Below are positions 15,180 through 23,369 of a DNA stretch of 64,000 nt, in pieces. Origin of the DNA: Streptosporangium roseum DSM 43021 (lineage in GTDB: Bacteria; Actinomycetota; Actinomycetes; Streptosporangiales; Streptosporangiaceae); NCBI RefSeq assembly GCF_000024865.1, contig NC_013595.1:3906001-3970000 (forward strand), written 5' to 3'. The translations under genes and the position numbers were made by a program. The first letter of the stretch is position 1, and each line of letters starts with the position of its first letter. Below the pieces are notes generated by a model. The model did no database searches, was not told the origin of the DNA, and was given only the letters and a program-made list of their open reading frames with translations.

Positions 15180-17234
15180 CTACCCGAGCAGGCGGATCCT
15201 CCTGCCGATCCGGGCCAGGTCGGCGGGTAAGCCCGCCCGCTCCTCCTGGTCGCCGACACTGATCCGGGCCGGCACGGCGGAGTCGAGGAAGCTGTTGAGC
15301 CCCTTGACGACGAAGTCGTCCAGCACGCCCCCGGCCAGCCTCACCACGGCCCCGCCGCCCCGCGCGCAAGAGGTCTCGAAGGCGCCGTACGCGGTCTCCA
15401 CCCTGACGGGCCCCTCGTTCTCGCTGTCCACGAGGACCGTCAGGTACTGGACGTCGCGTCCGGGATGCGCCCGGAGGAACGCGTCCGCCCTGCCGCGCGT
15501 CACCCGGACCGCCCCCGCCTCCGCCTGCGGGGCGTCCGGCGTGGACGCGGTACGGCCGAGCGCCTCGGCGAGCACGCCGTACGGGCGCAGGTCCTCGTCG
15601 AGGCCGGGCGCCGGGCCGTCCAGCAGGATCCGGCCGCCGCCCGCCAGGTAGCCGGCCAGCAGGTCCTGGACGTGGCGATGCATGAACGGGCCGCCGGGAA
15701 CCGTCAGCCTCCCGTGCGCGGCCAGCCGGTCGGGCGTGGCGCTCTCCAGCTCGACCACGGCGTAGTCGCGGCCCGCCTGCCGCATGCGGTCGTGGAAGGC
15801 GCGCAGCGCCGTACCGCACCGGGGTGCCCCGAACCGCTCCGCGCCCGGCCAGGCGGCGATCCCGGCGTAGGGCAGGTACAGCCCGAAGGCCTCTTCCGTG
15901 ACCGGCGCGCACTCCAGGAACTCCACCCCGTGCAGGGCGAAGAAGTCCGCCAGCACGCGGACGACGGGCGCCTTCGCGGTGGCGGAGCCGTCGGCGGCGA
16001 TCGGGGCGCTGTCGGGATACGGCGCGGTGTGGGTGGAGTCCAGGTCGGGTGACCAGCCGGAGGTGGCGGCTCCGGTGTAGACGTTGAACCCGGTGGATCC
16101 GGCGGCCAAGGCCAGCAGGCTCTGGTGGAAGCTGGTGGCGGCGTCGGAGTAGGCGGGGTCGTACAGCTGGGAGAAGCCCCAGTTCTCCTCTAGGTTCGGG
16201 CCGGGTGCCCGCTTGGCGGCGATCACGTAACGCGCCTGGGCGTCGGGGTCGGCCGAGACCACGCCCATCCAGTTGGTGAACCCGTAGGTGATGTCCCCCC
16301 ACGTCTCGGGGCGCACCCGGGCCAGCCAGCCGTCCAGCTCCTCGACCGTCGGCGGGTTCAGGTTGACCACCACGGGGACCCGGCAGTCCACCGCGGCGGC
16401 CCAGCGCCGGTAGACCTCGGTGAGGTATTCGGCGTGGAAGCGGCCCCAGTCGGCGTGGCCCCGCATCTCCTCCGGCCGCTCGGCCCCGGTCCAGGAGCGG
16501 GGCGGCTCGATCTCGTCCCAGCGCCGGTGCGCCGTCGCGTGGGTGCGGTTGTACTCCTCGATCGAGCCGTACCATCCCTGGAGCCGGTCGCGGAAGAACG
16601 CCAGCCCCGACGGGCTGTAGTCGTAGGCCGACAGCGACCGCGCGCCGTTGGTGTAGATGCCCTCGTTGGCGATCTGCATCATGATGACCGGGCCTTCGGG
16701 GTGGGTCGCGGCGTCCAGCACCTCCTTGCCGACCGCCGCCAGCCACCTGCCGGCCCTGGCCAGGAACGCCGCCCCCAGCGGGGCGGGGAGCGGCCTGCCC
16801 GGCGGGCGCGCGGCCGAGTCCGCCCAGCACGAGGCGGCGCCCGCCGCGTCGAGCAGCGGCTCGATCTCCGCGTCGGCCGAGGGGCAGACCCAGTCGGGCA
16901 GGCCGCCGTAGGTGGTCTCGGCATGGATGAACGGGCCGGGCTTGGCGATGACCTTCAGCCCGAGATCGTGACAGAGGTTGAGGAAACCGACGACGTCCCT
17001 GCCGGGGTGGCCGTCACCGGTGAAGTCGGGCGCCGTCGCGGCGTCGGGCTGGTGGTGCCGCCACGGGATGTAGCTGCTGATCACCTCGATGCCCAGCTCG
17101 TCGCGGATCGCCCGTAGCCGGTCGGCCCAGACGCCGGGGTCGTCCCGGTAGTAGGGGTAGTCGGCGGTGACGAGCACCCGGGGTTCTCCATCGACGATGG
17201 TGACACCGTTGCGGACCTCGATGGTCACGCTCAC
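15180..17234 (-). CDS. GH35-like beta-galactosidase
   Basis: This 684-residue protein has the TIM-barrel of retaining clan-A glycosidases: TADYPYYRDDPGVWADRLRA and SYIPWRHHQP near the N-terminus, the acid/base glutamate in QIANEG near residue 191, and a probable nucleophile glutamate in PNLEENWGF. Family 35/42 members remove beta-linked galactose, although related subgroups cleave other beta-glycosides. No signal peptide is seen, so it probably acts on oligosaccharides brought in by the adjacent importer (gap 37 bases on the same strand). GTG 17234 is taken as start; GTG 17228 has better spacing to GGAAG and is a good alternative. Confidence 0.82.
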   Translation of the reverse strand: MSVTIEVRNGVTIVDGEPRVLVTADYPYYRDDPGVWADRLRAIRDELGIEVISSYIPWRHHQPDAATAPDFTGDGHPGRDVVGFLNLCHDLGLKVIAKPGPFIHAETTYGGLPDWVCPSADAEIEPLLDAAGAASCWADSAARPPGRPLPAPLGAAFLARAGRWLAAVGKEVLDAATHPEGPVIMMQIANEGIYTNGARSLSAYDYSPSGLAFFRDRLQGWYGSIEEYNRTHATAHRRWDEIEPPRSWTGAERPEEMRGHADWGRFHAEYLTEVYRRWAAAVDCRVPVVVNLNPPTVEELDGWLARVRPETWGDITYGFTNWMGVVSADPDAQARYVIAAKRAPGPNLEENWGFSQLYDPAYSDAATSFHQSLLALAAGSTGFNVYTGAATSGWSPDLDSTHTAPYPDSAPIAADGSATAKAPVVRVLADFFALHGVEFLECAPVTEEAFGLYLPYAGIAAWPGAERFGAPRCGTALRAFHDRMRQAGRDYAVVELESATPDRLAAHGRLTVPGGPFMHRHVQDLLAGYLAGGGRILLDGPAPGLDEDLRPYGVLAEALGRTASTPDAPQAEAGAVRVTRGRADAFLRAHPGRDVQYLTVLVDSENEGPVRVETAYGAFETSCARGGGAVVRLAGGVLDDFVVKGLNSFLDSAVPARISVGDQEERAGLPADLARIGRRIRLLG

Positions 17235-17271
17235 ACTTCCGTTCGTGAGGTACGGCTCGCGCCGTAGCGGA

Positions 17272-18120
17272 TCAGCTCTTGAGGCCGGTGAAGGCGATGC
17301 CCTGCATGATGCGGCGCTGGAAGATCAGCAGGACGACTATCACGGGGACGACCGCCAGCGCGGCGCCCGCCATGATGTAGTAGGCACGCCCGGATTCGCT
17401 GCTGGCCAGCTGCTGCAGGGCGAGGGGCAGGGTGTAGAGCTCGGGGTCGTTGAGCACCACCAGCGGCCAGACCAGGTCGTTCCAGTGGAAGATGAAGCTG
17501 GTGATCGTGACGACCGCGAGCACGGGCTTGGACAGCGGCAGGATGATCCGCCAGAAGATCTGCATCCGCCCGGCGCCGTCGATCCGCGCGGCCTCCTCCA
17601 GCTCGCCCGGCAGTGACAGGAAGAACTGCCGGAGCAGGAAGATGTCCAGGACCGAGGCCACGTTGGGCACGATCAGGCCCCACCCGGAGTCGAACATGCC
17701 GAGCTGCTGGGTGACGTGGATGCGCGGCACCAGCAGGGTGATGGTGGGCACCATCATGCCGGCGAGCAGCAGGACGAACAGCTTGTCCCTGCCGGGGAAG
17801 GGGATCCGGGCGAAGGCGTAGGCGGCCAGCGCGTCGATCAGGAGCTTGGCCGGCACCAGGATCAGGCAGACCCAGACGCTGTTGACGAACGCCTGGCCCA
17901 GCCCGCCGACCTCCAGGACGTGCTCGTAGTTCTCCAGCGTCGGGGAGAACTCGCCGGTCTTGCGGTCGAGCGGCAGCAGGCTGGGCACCTTGGTGTAGAC
18001 GTCCGAGCCGTGCTTGAAGGAGGTGGCCAGCATCCAGACGAACGGGATGACCGAGACCGCCGCCAGCAGGACCAGGGCGACGTAGATGGAGACGCGCCCC
18101 GCTTTCCCCGAGGTCCTCAC
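17272..18120 (-). CDS. Carbohydrate ABC transporter permease (MalG/CUT1 type)
   Basis: This 282-residue inner-membrane protein has six predicted helices, starting with the segment near residues 12-32. The EAA loop that docks the ATPase is at EEAARIDGAGRMQIFWRIILP. The start is GTG at 18120, whose GTGA overlaps the stop of the upstream permease, so the pair is translationally coupled. The C-terminus FQRRIMQGIAFTGLKS is typical of MalG-like proteins. No ATP-binding subunit is encoded here; actinobacterial CUT1 importers usually share an MsiK-type ATPase encoded elsewhere. Confidence 0.93.
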   Translation of the reverse strand: MRTSGKAGRVSIYVALVLLAAVSVIPFVWMLATSFKHGSDVYTKVPSLLPLDRKTGEFSPTLENYEHVLEVGGLGQAFVNSVWVCLILVPAKLLIDALAAYAFARIPFPGRDKLFVLLLAGMMVPTITLLVPRIHVTQQLGMFDSGWGLIVPNVASVLDIFLLRQFFLSLPGELEEAARIDGAGRMQIFWRIILPLSKPVLAVVTITSFIFHWNDLVWPLVVLNDPELYTLPLALQQLASSESGRAYYIMAGAALAVVPVIVVLLIFQRRIMQGIAFTGLKS

Positions 18121-19085
18121 GACGCCTCCTGCTTGACGAACTTGAACTGCAGCGCGGTGATGATCATGATGAAGAGGAACAGGATGAACGACATCGCGCA
18201 GGCCGCGCCCATCGCGTCGTAGCGGAAGGCGAACAGGTACAGGTGCAGCACGTAGGTCAGGCCCGACTGCTCGGGGCCGCCGGTGACGCTCTTGCCGCCG
18301 CCGCCGGAGAAGATCACGTAGACCAGCCCGAAGACCTGAAGGGCCGCGATCACGCCGGTCACCAGCAGGTAGAAGGTGGTGGGCCGCAGCATCGGGAACA
18401 CGACTTTCCGGAACCGCTGGACCGGCCCGGCGCCGTCGATGGTCGCCGCCTCGCGGATCGAGTCGGGGATGCCCTTCAGGCCCGCCAGATAGATGATCAT
18501 GGAGATGCCGCACTGCCAGGCGGCGATGAACGCCAGTGCCGGGATGACCAGATCGGGGGTGTTGAGCCAGTTCTGCCCGGGGACTCCGAACAGCCCCAGG
18601 AAGCCGTTGACCAGCCCGTACCGCGGGTCGTAGAGCCAGCGCCAGATGGCGCCGACGGCCGCCTCGGCGGTGACCACGGGCAGGAACAGCAGCAGCCGGA
18701 ACAGGTTGGAGCCCCGGCGGATCGCGTTGATCAGCAGGGCCTGGGCCAGCGCGCTTCCCAGCGTCAGCGGCACCGCGATCAGCGTGTACTGGAGGGTGAC
18801 CTGCACCGACTTCCAGAAGTGCGGATACTTGACGTCGTCGAACAGCAGGTCGGCGTAGTTGGCCGGCCCCACCCAGTTCGCCGCGGACCGCAGGTTCCAG
18901 TCGGTGAGGCTGTAGTAGAACGCCGACAGCGCCGGGTAGAGCAGGAAGACGACGAAGTACGCCATCGCGGGAGTGATCAGAAGCCACCCGATGACGTGGT
19001 CGCGCCTCCCGAGGCCCAGGCGGCGGCGGCGCCGCCCGGGCTCGGGTGTCGCGGTGGGCCTCGCGGCCGGCACCGGAGATGCCAC
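18117..19085 (-). CDS. Carbohydrate ABC transporter permease (MalF/CUT1 type)
   Basis: This 322-residue membrane protein has a basic N-terminal tail (RRRRRLGLGRR), a first helix at WLLITPAMAYFVVFLLYPAL and the EAA loop REAATIDGAGPVQRFRKVVFP. It partners the MalG-type permease downstream. I chose GTG 19085 because GGCGAGG lies 4 to 10 bases upstream and it is 17 bases after the binding-protein stop. The three importer genes plus GH35 form a single minus-strand operon read away from the ROK repressor. Confidence 0.93.
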   Translation of the reverse strand: MASPVPAARPTATPEPGRRRRRLGLGRRDHVIGWLLITPAMAYFVVFLLYPALSAFYYSLTDWNLRSAANWVGPANYADLLFDDVKYPHFWKSVQVTLQYTLIAVPLTLGSALAQALLINAIRRGSNLFRLLLFLPVVTAEAAVGAIWRWLYDPRYGLVNGFLGLFGVPGQNWLNTPDLVIPALAFIAAWQCGISMIIYLAGLKGIPDSIREAATIDGAGPVQRFRKVVFPMLRPTTFYLLVTGVIAALQVFGLVYVIFSGGGGKSVTGGPEQSGLTYVLHLYLFAFRYDAMGAACAMSFILFLFIMIITALQFKFVKQEAS

Positions 19086-19102
19086 GTTCGCCTCGCCTTC
19101 GA

Positions 19103-20323
19103 TCAGCCGGTCCAGCCGAGCAGGGCGCGGGTCTTGGCCGCCGCGTCGCTCAGTGCCTGCTGGGAGGTGACCTTGCCGCTCAGCGCCGACTCGATGGCGG
19201 GGGCGATGATCTCGTCGTTGACCTGGATCCACTGCGGCAGGGCCGGACGGGCCTGGGCGACCTTCAGCTGCTCCAGGAAGGCGGCCTGCTCGGGACCGAA
19301 GGTGGCGGCGTCCTTCTCGGCGGCCGCGATGTTGGTCGGGAACCCGCCGAGCGCCTGGGCGAGCTGGGTGTTGTTCTCGGCGCTGGTCAGGTGCTTGAGC
19401 CACTTCCAGGCCAGATCGGCGTTCCTGCCCTTGGTGAAGACCACCGCGTTCTCGCCGCCGATGTTGCCTGCGGGCTCGGTCTTGTACGGCAGCGGCGCGG
19501 TGCCGAACTCCAGGTCGGGGAACTGGTCCTTGATGTTGGCGACGTCCCACGGGCCGGAGATCATCATGCCGGCCAGGCCGTTCTCGAATGCCTTGTCCGA
19601 GTCGGTGATCTTCCTGGGCGAGGAGGAGAGCAGGTCCACCCAGAGCTGCAGCGCGTCGACCCCGGGCTGCTGGTCGAAGAGGATCTTCTTGGCCTTCTCG
19701 TCCACGAGGGAGCCGCCTGCGCCCGCGAGGACGCCCGGCCAGATCCAGCCGCCGTAGCCGTCTCCCTTGGGCACCACCATGCCGGCGGTCTGCGGGTCGT
19801 CCTGGTGGATCTTCGCGGTGATCTGCTTGAGCTCGTCCCAGGTCTTGGGCGGCGTGGGGACGAGCTTCCTGTTGTAGAAGAGGGCGACGGCGGTGTGGTC
19901 CACCGGCAGGCCGTAGAGCTTGCCGTTCACCCGGTTGGTGTTCAGTGCCCCGGCGTAGTAGGCCTTCTCGTCGACCGTGCCCGCGGGCATCTCCTTGATC
20001 GTGCCGTCCAGCGCGTACCGGGACACCAGCGGCTGGTCGAGAATGCCGACGTCCGGGACGGTCCCGCCGGCGACCGCGCTGCCCAGCTTGGTGTTGTAGT
20101 CGTCCTTGGGGATCTTGACGATCTTCACCGTGACGTTGTTGGCCTTCTCGAAGTCGGTGCGGAGCTTCTCGACGACCTCTCCGGCCTGCGGCGTGCGGTC
20201 CTGGAACATCCAGTAGGTCAGCGTCGTGGTCTCCGCGGCCTCTCCGGAGCCGTCGCCGCCGCAGGCCGCAAGCCCGATGAGCAGCGCCATGCCGGCCGCC
20301 GTCCCTGTGACTCTCCTGATCAT
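19103..20323 (-). CDS. Extracellular sugar-binding lipoprotein of an ABC importer (CUT1)
   Basis: This 406-residue lipoprotein has a basic start (MIRRVTG), a hydrophobic stretch and the lipobox LAAC with Cys21. The mature part has the family-1 solute-binding fold: TLTYWMFQD, ADLAWKWLKHLTS and GYGGWIWPGVLAGAGG resemble oligosaccharide-binding proteins. It captures the sugar outside the membrane for the two permeases that follow. ATG 20323 has AGGAG 7 bases upstream; an in-frame ATG at 20338 has no ribosome site. First gene of the importer-GH35 operon. Confidence 0.92.
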   Translation of the reverse strand: MIRRVTGTAAGMALLIGLAACGGDGSGEAAETTTLTYWMFQDRTPQAGEVVEKLRTDFEKANNVTVKIVKIPKDDYNTKLGSAVAGGTVPDVGILDQPLVSRYALDGTIKEMPAGTVDEKAYYAGALNTNRVNGKLYGLPVDHTAVALFYNRKLVPTPPKTWDELKQITAKIHQDDPQTAGMVVPKGDGYGGWIWPGVLAGAGGSLVDEKAKKILFDQQPGVDALQLWVDLLSSSPRKITDSDKAFENGLAGMMISGPWDVANIKDQFPDLEFGTAPLPYKTEPAGNIGGENAVVFTKGRNADLAWKWLKHLTSAENNTQLAQALGGFPTNIAAAEKDAATFGPEQAAFLEQLKVAQARPALPQWIQVNDEIIAPAIESALSGKVTSQQALSDAAAKTRALLGWTG

Positions 20324-20526
20324 TTCCTGACTCCTCATAGGGGGTTGAACGGACGATAATGTAAGACGCGAAAAAAGTTCAGCCCTCTGAGGAAACGCTT
20401 TGATAACGCGGCCGCGCTGTGTCGCGATCTCCGCTCTCACCGGGGATGTCCCGTTCTCGGACGCGCCGGATGAACGCCTTCAAGGTTTGAACTAACATGT
20501 GGCCTGGAAACTGGGAGGGCGGGTTC
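20324..20526. promoter_or_regulatory. Divergent operator/promoter region between the importer operon and the ROK repressor
   Basis: The region contains opposing half-sites AAGTTCA (near 20376) and TTTGAACT (near 20485), and a LacI-like core GAAACGCTTTGATAACG at 20391-20407. ROK repressors usually bind such A+T-rich inverted sites. The assignment is inference from position and symmetry. Confidence 0.35.
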
Positions 20527-21714
20527 ATGGTGCGACCTGAGCGCAGGACGGTCCGGGATGTCCGCAAGGGCAACCAGTCCATGCTGCTGCGGACGCTGTA
20601 CTTCCACGGGCCCGCCAGCCGCAACGAGCTCACCAGGCTCACCGGCCTCAGTGCCGCGACGGTCAGCAGCATGACCGGTGACCTGCTCGCCGAGAACGTC
20701 GTCGTCGAGGCGGGCCACGTGGAGTCCGACGGCGGGCGTCCCCGCGTGATCCTGCGGGTCAACCCCGTCTACGGCTACGCGATCGGCGTCGACGTGGCCG
20801 ACACGCACGTGCGCGTCGAGCTGTTCGACCTGGAGATGAACGAGAAGGCCAAGGTCGAGTACGCCCTCCGTCCCGCCAGGCATGACATCGAGCTGGTGGT
20901 GCGCCACATCCTCGCGGGCATCGACGTGGTGCTCGCCGACGGCGGGGTCTCCGCCGGGCAGGTGCTCGGCGTGGGGGTCGGCGTCCCCGGCATCGTGGAG
21001 CGCGGCGGCGACGTGCTCGTCCACGCCAAGACCTTCGGCTGGGACGGCGTCCCCCTCGGCGCCATGATGCGGGCCGGCACCACCTTCCCGGTGTTCATCG
21101 ACAACGGGGCCAAGACGATGGGCCAGGCGGAGCTCTGGTTCGGCGCGGGGCGCGGGGCCGGTGACGCGGTGATCGTGCTCATCGGCTCGGGGGTCGGGGC
21201 CACCGTCGTCACCGACGGGACGACCTTCCGCGGGGTGAGCAGCAGCGCGGGCGAGCTGGGGCACACCAAGATCGTTGTGAATGGCCGGATCTGCCGGTGC
21301 GGGGGGCGGGGCTGCCTGGAGGCCTACGTCGGGGCCGAGGCCATCCTCGACCGTGCCGGGATTCCCACCCGGACGGCCGACTGGCAGGCCGAGCTGGCCG
21401 GCCTGCTCGAAACCGGATCGCCGGTGCTCGCGGAGACCGCCACCTACCTGGGCGTCGGCCTGTCCAACCTGATCAACCTGATCAATCCCGAGCGGATCGT
21501 CATCGGCGGCTGGGCCGGTCTCCTGCTCGGCCGGCACCTGCTCGCCGAGATCCGCGCGGCCTCGGCGGACAACTCCCTGGCCCAGCCGTACGCGGCCACT
21601 TCCATCGTGCTGGGCCGCCTCGGTCCCGACGCCGTGGCACTGGGGGCGGCCACCCTGGTTCTGGAGAAGTTCCTGAGCGCCCATCCCGCCGCGCAGGCCT
21701 CCGCCGTCCAGTGA
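20527..21714 (+). CDS. ROK-family transcriptional repressor
   Basis: The 395 residues hold an N-terminal winged helix (about 15-75, SRNELTRLTGLSAATVSSMTGDLL) and a ROK sugar-kinase-like domain with DNGAKTMGQAELWFGAG, ELGHTKI and the zinc motif C-x-C-G-x-x-G-C-x-E (ICRCGGRGCLEAY). It is expected to sense a sugar or sugar phosphate and repress the divergent importer and GH35 genes. ATG 20527 follows GGGAGG. The intact zinc motif suggests a working fold; the second phosphate-loop needed for kinase activity cannot be judged. Confidence 0.92.
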   Translation: MVRPERRTVRDVRKGNQSMLLRTLYFHGPASRNELTRLTGLSAATVSSMTGDLLAENVVVEAGHVESDGGRPRVILRVNPVYGYAIGVDVADTHVRVELFDLEMNEKAKVEYALRPARHDIELVVRHILAGIDVVLADGGVSAGQVLGVGVGVPGIVERGGDVLVHAKTFGWDGVPLGAMMRAGTTFPVFIDNGAKTMGQAELWFGAGRGAGDAVIVLIGSGVGATVVTDGTTFRGVSSSAGELGHTKIVVNGRICRCGGRGCLEAYVGAEAILDRAGIPTRTADWQAELAGLLETGSPVLAETATYLGVGLSNLINLINPERIVIGGWAGLLLGRHLLAEIRAASADNSLAQPYAATSIVLGRLGPDAVALGAATLVLEKFLSAHPAAQASAVQ

Positions 21715-22152
21715 CCCCGGATGACATCGGCGACGGGCCGGGCAAGGAGCTTGGGGGTTGGTTGCCGCCGGCCGCGCTGCCGCGGGGCGCCGATTGCCGT
21801 CGGCCGTGCTGTCGTGGGGTGCCGATTGCTGTCGGCCGTGGTGTCGCGGGGCGCTGATTGCCTTTGGCCGTGGTGTCGCGAGGGGCCGGTTCGGCGGCTG
21901 GTCTCTGGAGGGGGGAGCCGCGGTCGTCTTCACGCGGTCCGGGGTGCCGGTCGTGTCCTTGCCGGCGGCCGCTCGGGTGACGAGGTATCCGTCGGTCGTT
22001 CCGAGCTTTTCTTGCCTTCGTCCGGCGGGAGGTGATTATCCGTAATCTTTCGGCCGGTGGTACGGGCGGTTCCGCCGGGGGTTTCCGCTCTTTTTGTCGG
22101 CCGGATTTATTTTGTTATCTCATTTGTTCCGGAGCTGGTTTTCCGGGGTTTT
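21715..22152. other. Non-coding stretch with 32-bp imperfect tandem repeats
   Basis: This 438-bp gap lies between the ROK gene and the convergent GTTWD-repeat gene. Repeat units sit at 21791-21822, 21823-21854 and 21855-21886, with a degenerate fourth before them; each reads roughly YGATTGCcGTCGGCCGTG plus GTCGYGGGGYGC. The units drift by several bases. From about 22030 to 22140 the sequence is T-rich on the plus strand, perhaps the terminator region of the small repeat gene. No gene is supported. Confidence 0.65.
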
Positions 22153-22518
22153 TCAGAGCGTGGTCGTGGCCGCGGAGTCCCAGGTGGTGCCGTCGGTGGA
22201 GTCCCACGTGGTGCCGTCGGTGCCGGCCGAGTCCCAGGTGGTGCCGTCCGTGGAGTCCCAGGTGGTGCCGTCGGTGCCGGCGGCGTCCCAGGTGGTGCCC
22301 GCAGCGAGCACCGAGGCCGAGTCCCAGGTGGTGCCGTCGGTGGAGTCCCAGGTGGTGCCCGCCATGACCGCGGTGGCCGAGTCCCACGTGGTGCCCGCCG
22401 CTGCCGTGACGGCCTGGCCGCCGATGAGGGCGGTGAATCCGATGACGGTCGAAACAATCGCGGCCGAGAACTTGGCGGTGACGTTGAAGCTGATCTGGGA
22501 GGCGGTGGAGTTCTTCAT
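22153..22518 (-). CDS. Small exported protein of eight GTTWD repeats
   Basis: I do not recognise a family. The 121-residue protein has a short N-terminus, a hydrophobic segment at about 17-38 that looks like a signal peptide or anchor (cleavage possible near AVTAAA), then a tail made only of GTTWD units starting at residues 42, 54, 62, 74, 84, 92, 102 and 110. Spacers of 3 to 7 residues (STD, SAGTD, SATAVMA) separate them. Composition is almost entirely G, T, W, D, S, A with no Cys, Lys or Arg after the signal. ATG 22518 follows a purine-rich AAGAAAAGAGAAAAGAA leader. A hairpin at 22619-22644 separates it from the upstream marR-like gene. Possible roles are a surface repeat protein or the precursor of a modified peptide; neither is shown. 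Confidence 0.75.
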   Translation of the reverse strand: MKNSTASQISFNVTAKFSAAIVSTVIGFTALIGGQAVTAAAGTTWDSATAVMAGTTWDSTDGTTWDSASVLAAGTTWDAAGTDGTTWDSTDGTTWDSAGTDGTTWDSTDGTTWDSAATTTL

Positions 22519-22538
22519 TTCTTTTCTCTTTTCTTGAG

Positions 22539-22563
22539 TGGTTGTTCTCTTCCGGTACAACCA
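22539..22563. promoter_or_regulatory. Inverted repeat upstream of the GTTWD gene (possible operator)
   Basis: Arms TGGTTGT (22539-22545) and ACAACCA (22557-22563) are separated by 11 bases and lie 21-45 bases before the GTTWD start. Size and position would suit a MarR-type dimer. Inference only. Confidence 0.4.
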
Positions 22564-22618
22564 ACTCTGCGCCTTTCGCGGCCCGTGGAACAGGCGGATC
22601 GGAGTCAGCAAGTTCCCC

Positions 22619-22644
22619 CCCGGTGGCAGCTTCCTGCCACCGGG
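22619..22644 (-). terminator. Perfect 11-bp hairpin after the MarR-type gene
   Basis: CCCGGTGGCAG, loop CTTC, CTGCCACCGGG. It lies 21 bases beyond the MarR stop on the minus strand and separates it from the GTTWD gene, which therefore probably has its own promoter. Confidence 0.75.
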
Positions 22645-22664
22645 CGCGGACCGGGTCGCGCCGC

Positions 22665-23132
22665 TCAGGCGCCGTCGTACTCGGCGGCGGCCTCACGCTC
22701 GTACGTCCGGAGGGTCTCGACGAACATCTCCCGCTGCTCGTGCGTCAGCGGTTCGAGGGCCTTCCGCCATGCCCGGGCCCCTCTGGCGAGCCAGGCGTCG
22801 ACCGAGGCCCGGTTGGCCTCGGCGATGCTCACGATGGTGCGGCGGCGGTCGGCGTCGTCCTCGTGCCGGTCCACGACGCCCTTACGGCTCAGCTCGCCGA
22901 CCATCAGGCTCACCGTCGTCGGGGCGACCTCAAGCCGGCCGGCCAGTTCGTTGACGCTCAGCGGGCCGTCGAAGAGCAGGTAGGCCAGCAGCGACAGGTG
23001 CCGCGGCGCCAGGTCGAGCGACTGGAGCGGCTCGGGGATGGGGATGCGCTTGGCACGCCCGACCAGGCGTGGCATGAGCATCAGGAGCGTCCGGATCCCC
23101 TCGTCGACGGTCAGGCCCTCACCGGTTGACAT
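22665..23132 (-). CDS. MarR-family transcriptional regulator
   Basis: This 155-residue protein has a winged-helix domain: LSLLAYLLFDGPLSVNELAGRLEVAPTTVSLMVGELSRKGVVDRHEDDADRRRTIVSI, with the recognition helix in APTTVSLMVGEL and the wing at DRRRT. Flanking helices form the MarR dimer. It probably controls itself or neighbours in response to a small molecule; no cysteine switch is present. ATG 23132 has GGAG 8 bases upstream. A perfect 10-bp palindrome TGACATGTCA (23127-23136) covers the start codon. It is followed by the GTTWD gene and preceded by the SUMF1-like gene, all on the minus strand. Confidence 0.9.
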   Translation of the reverse strand: MSTGEGLTVDEGIRTLLMLMPRLVGRAKRIPIPEPLQSLDLAPRHLSLLAYLLFDGPLSVNELAGRLEVAPTTVSLMVGELSRKGVVDRHEDDADRRRTIVSIAEANRASVDAWLARGARAWRKALEPLTHEQREMFVETLRTYEREAAAEYDGA

Positions 23133-23268
23133 GTCATGATCTCCAAAATGGCTTCCCTGGCAGGGCGGGACATCCTGTCTCCGCGGAGGTCATGGTCCCA
23201 TGTCGGGCCGGGACGAGAGGGTCGCCGAGAGGCCGGGCCGCCGGCCCGGCCCGCCCGGTCTTCCCCCC

Positions 23269-23369
23269 TCAGAGCGACCGGGCGAGCCGCAACATCTTTC
23301 CCCCCGCTTCACAGTGACCGGGCGAGCCGCAACATCTTTCCCCCCGCCTCACAGTGACCGGGCGAGCCG
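23269..23369. repeat. 40-bp tandem repeat made from the 3' end of the SUMF1-like gene
   Basis: Full copies at 23269-23308 and 23309-23348 are followed by a 21-base partial copy at 23349-23369 that is the real gene end. Each copy carries CGGCTCGCCCGGTC plus a stop codon on the minus strand. As 40 is not a multiple of three, each copy places its LARSL-stop in a different frame. The units differ by about four bases. Confidence 0.9.

Noticed and set aside
22153..22400. CRISPR-like spaced repeats (AGTCCCAGGTGGTGCC)
   Set aside because: The repeats are codons of GTTWD units in an open frame with signal peptide; spacers are 9-21 bases and themselves repetitive, unlike CRISPR spacers.
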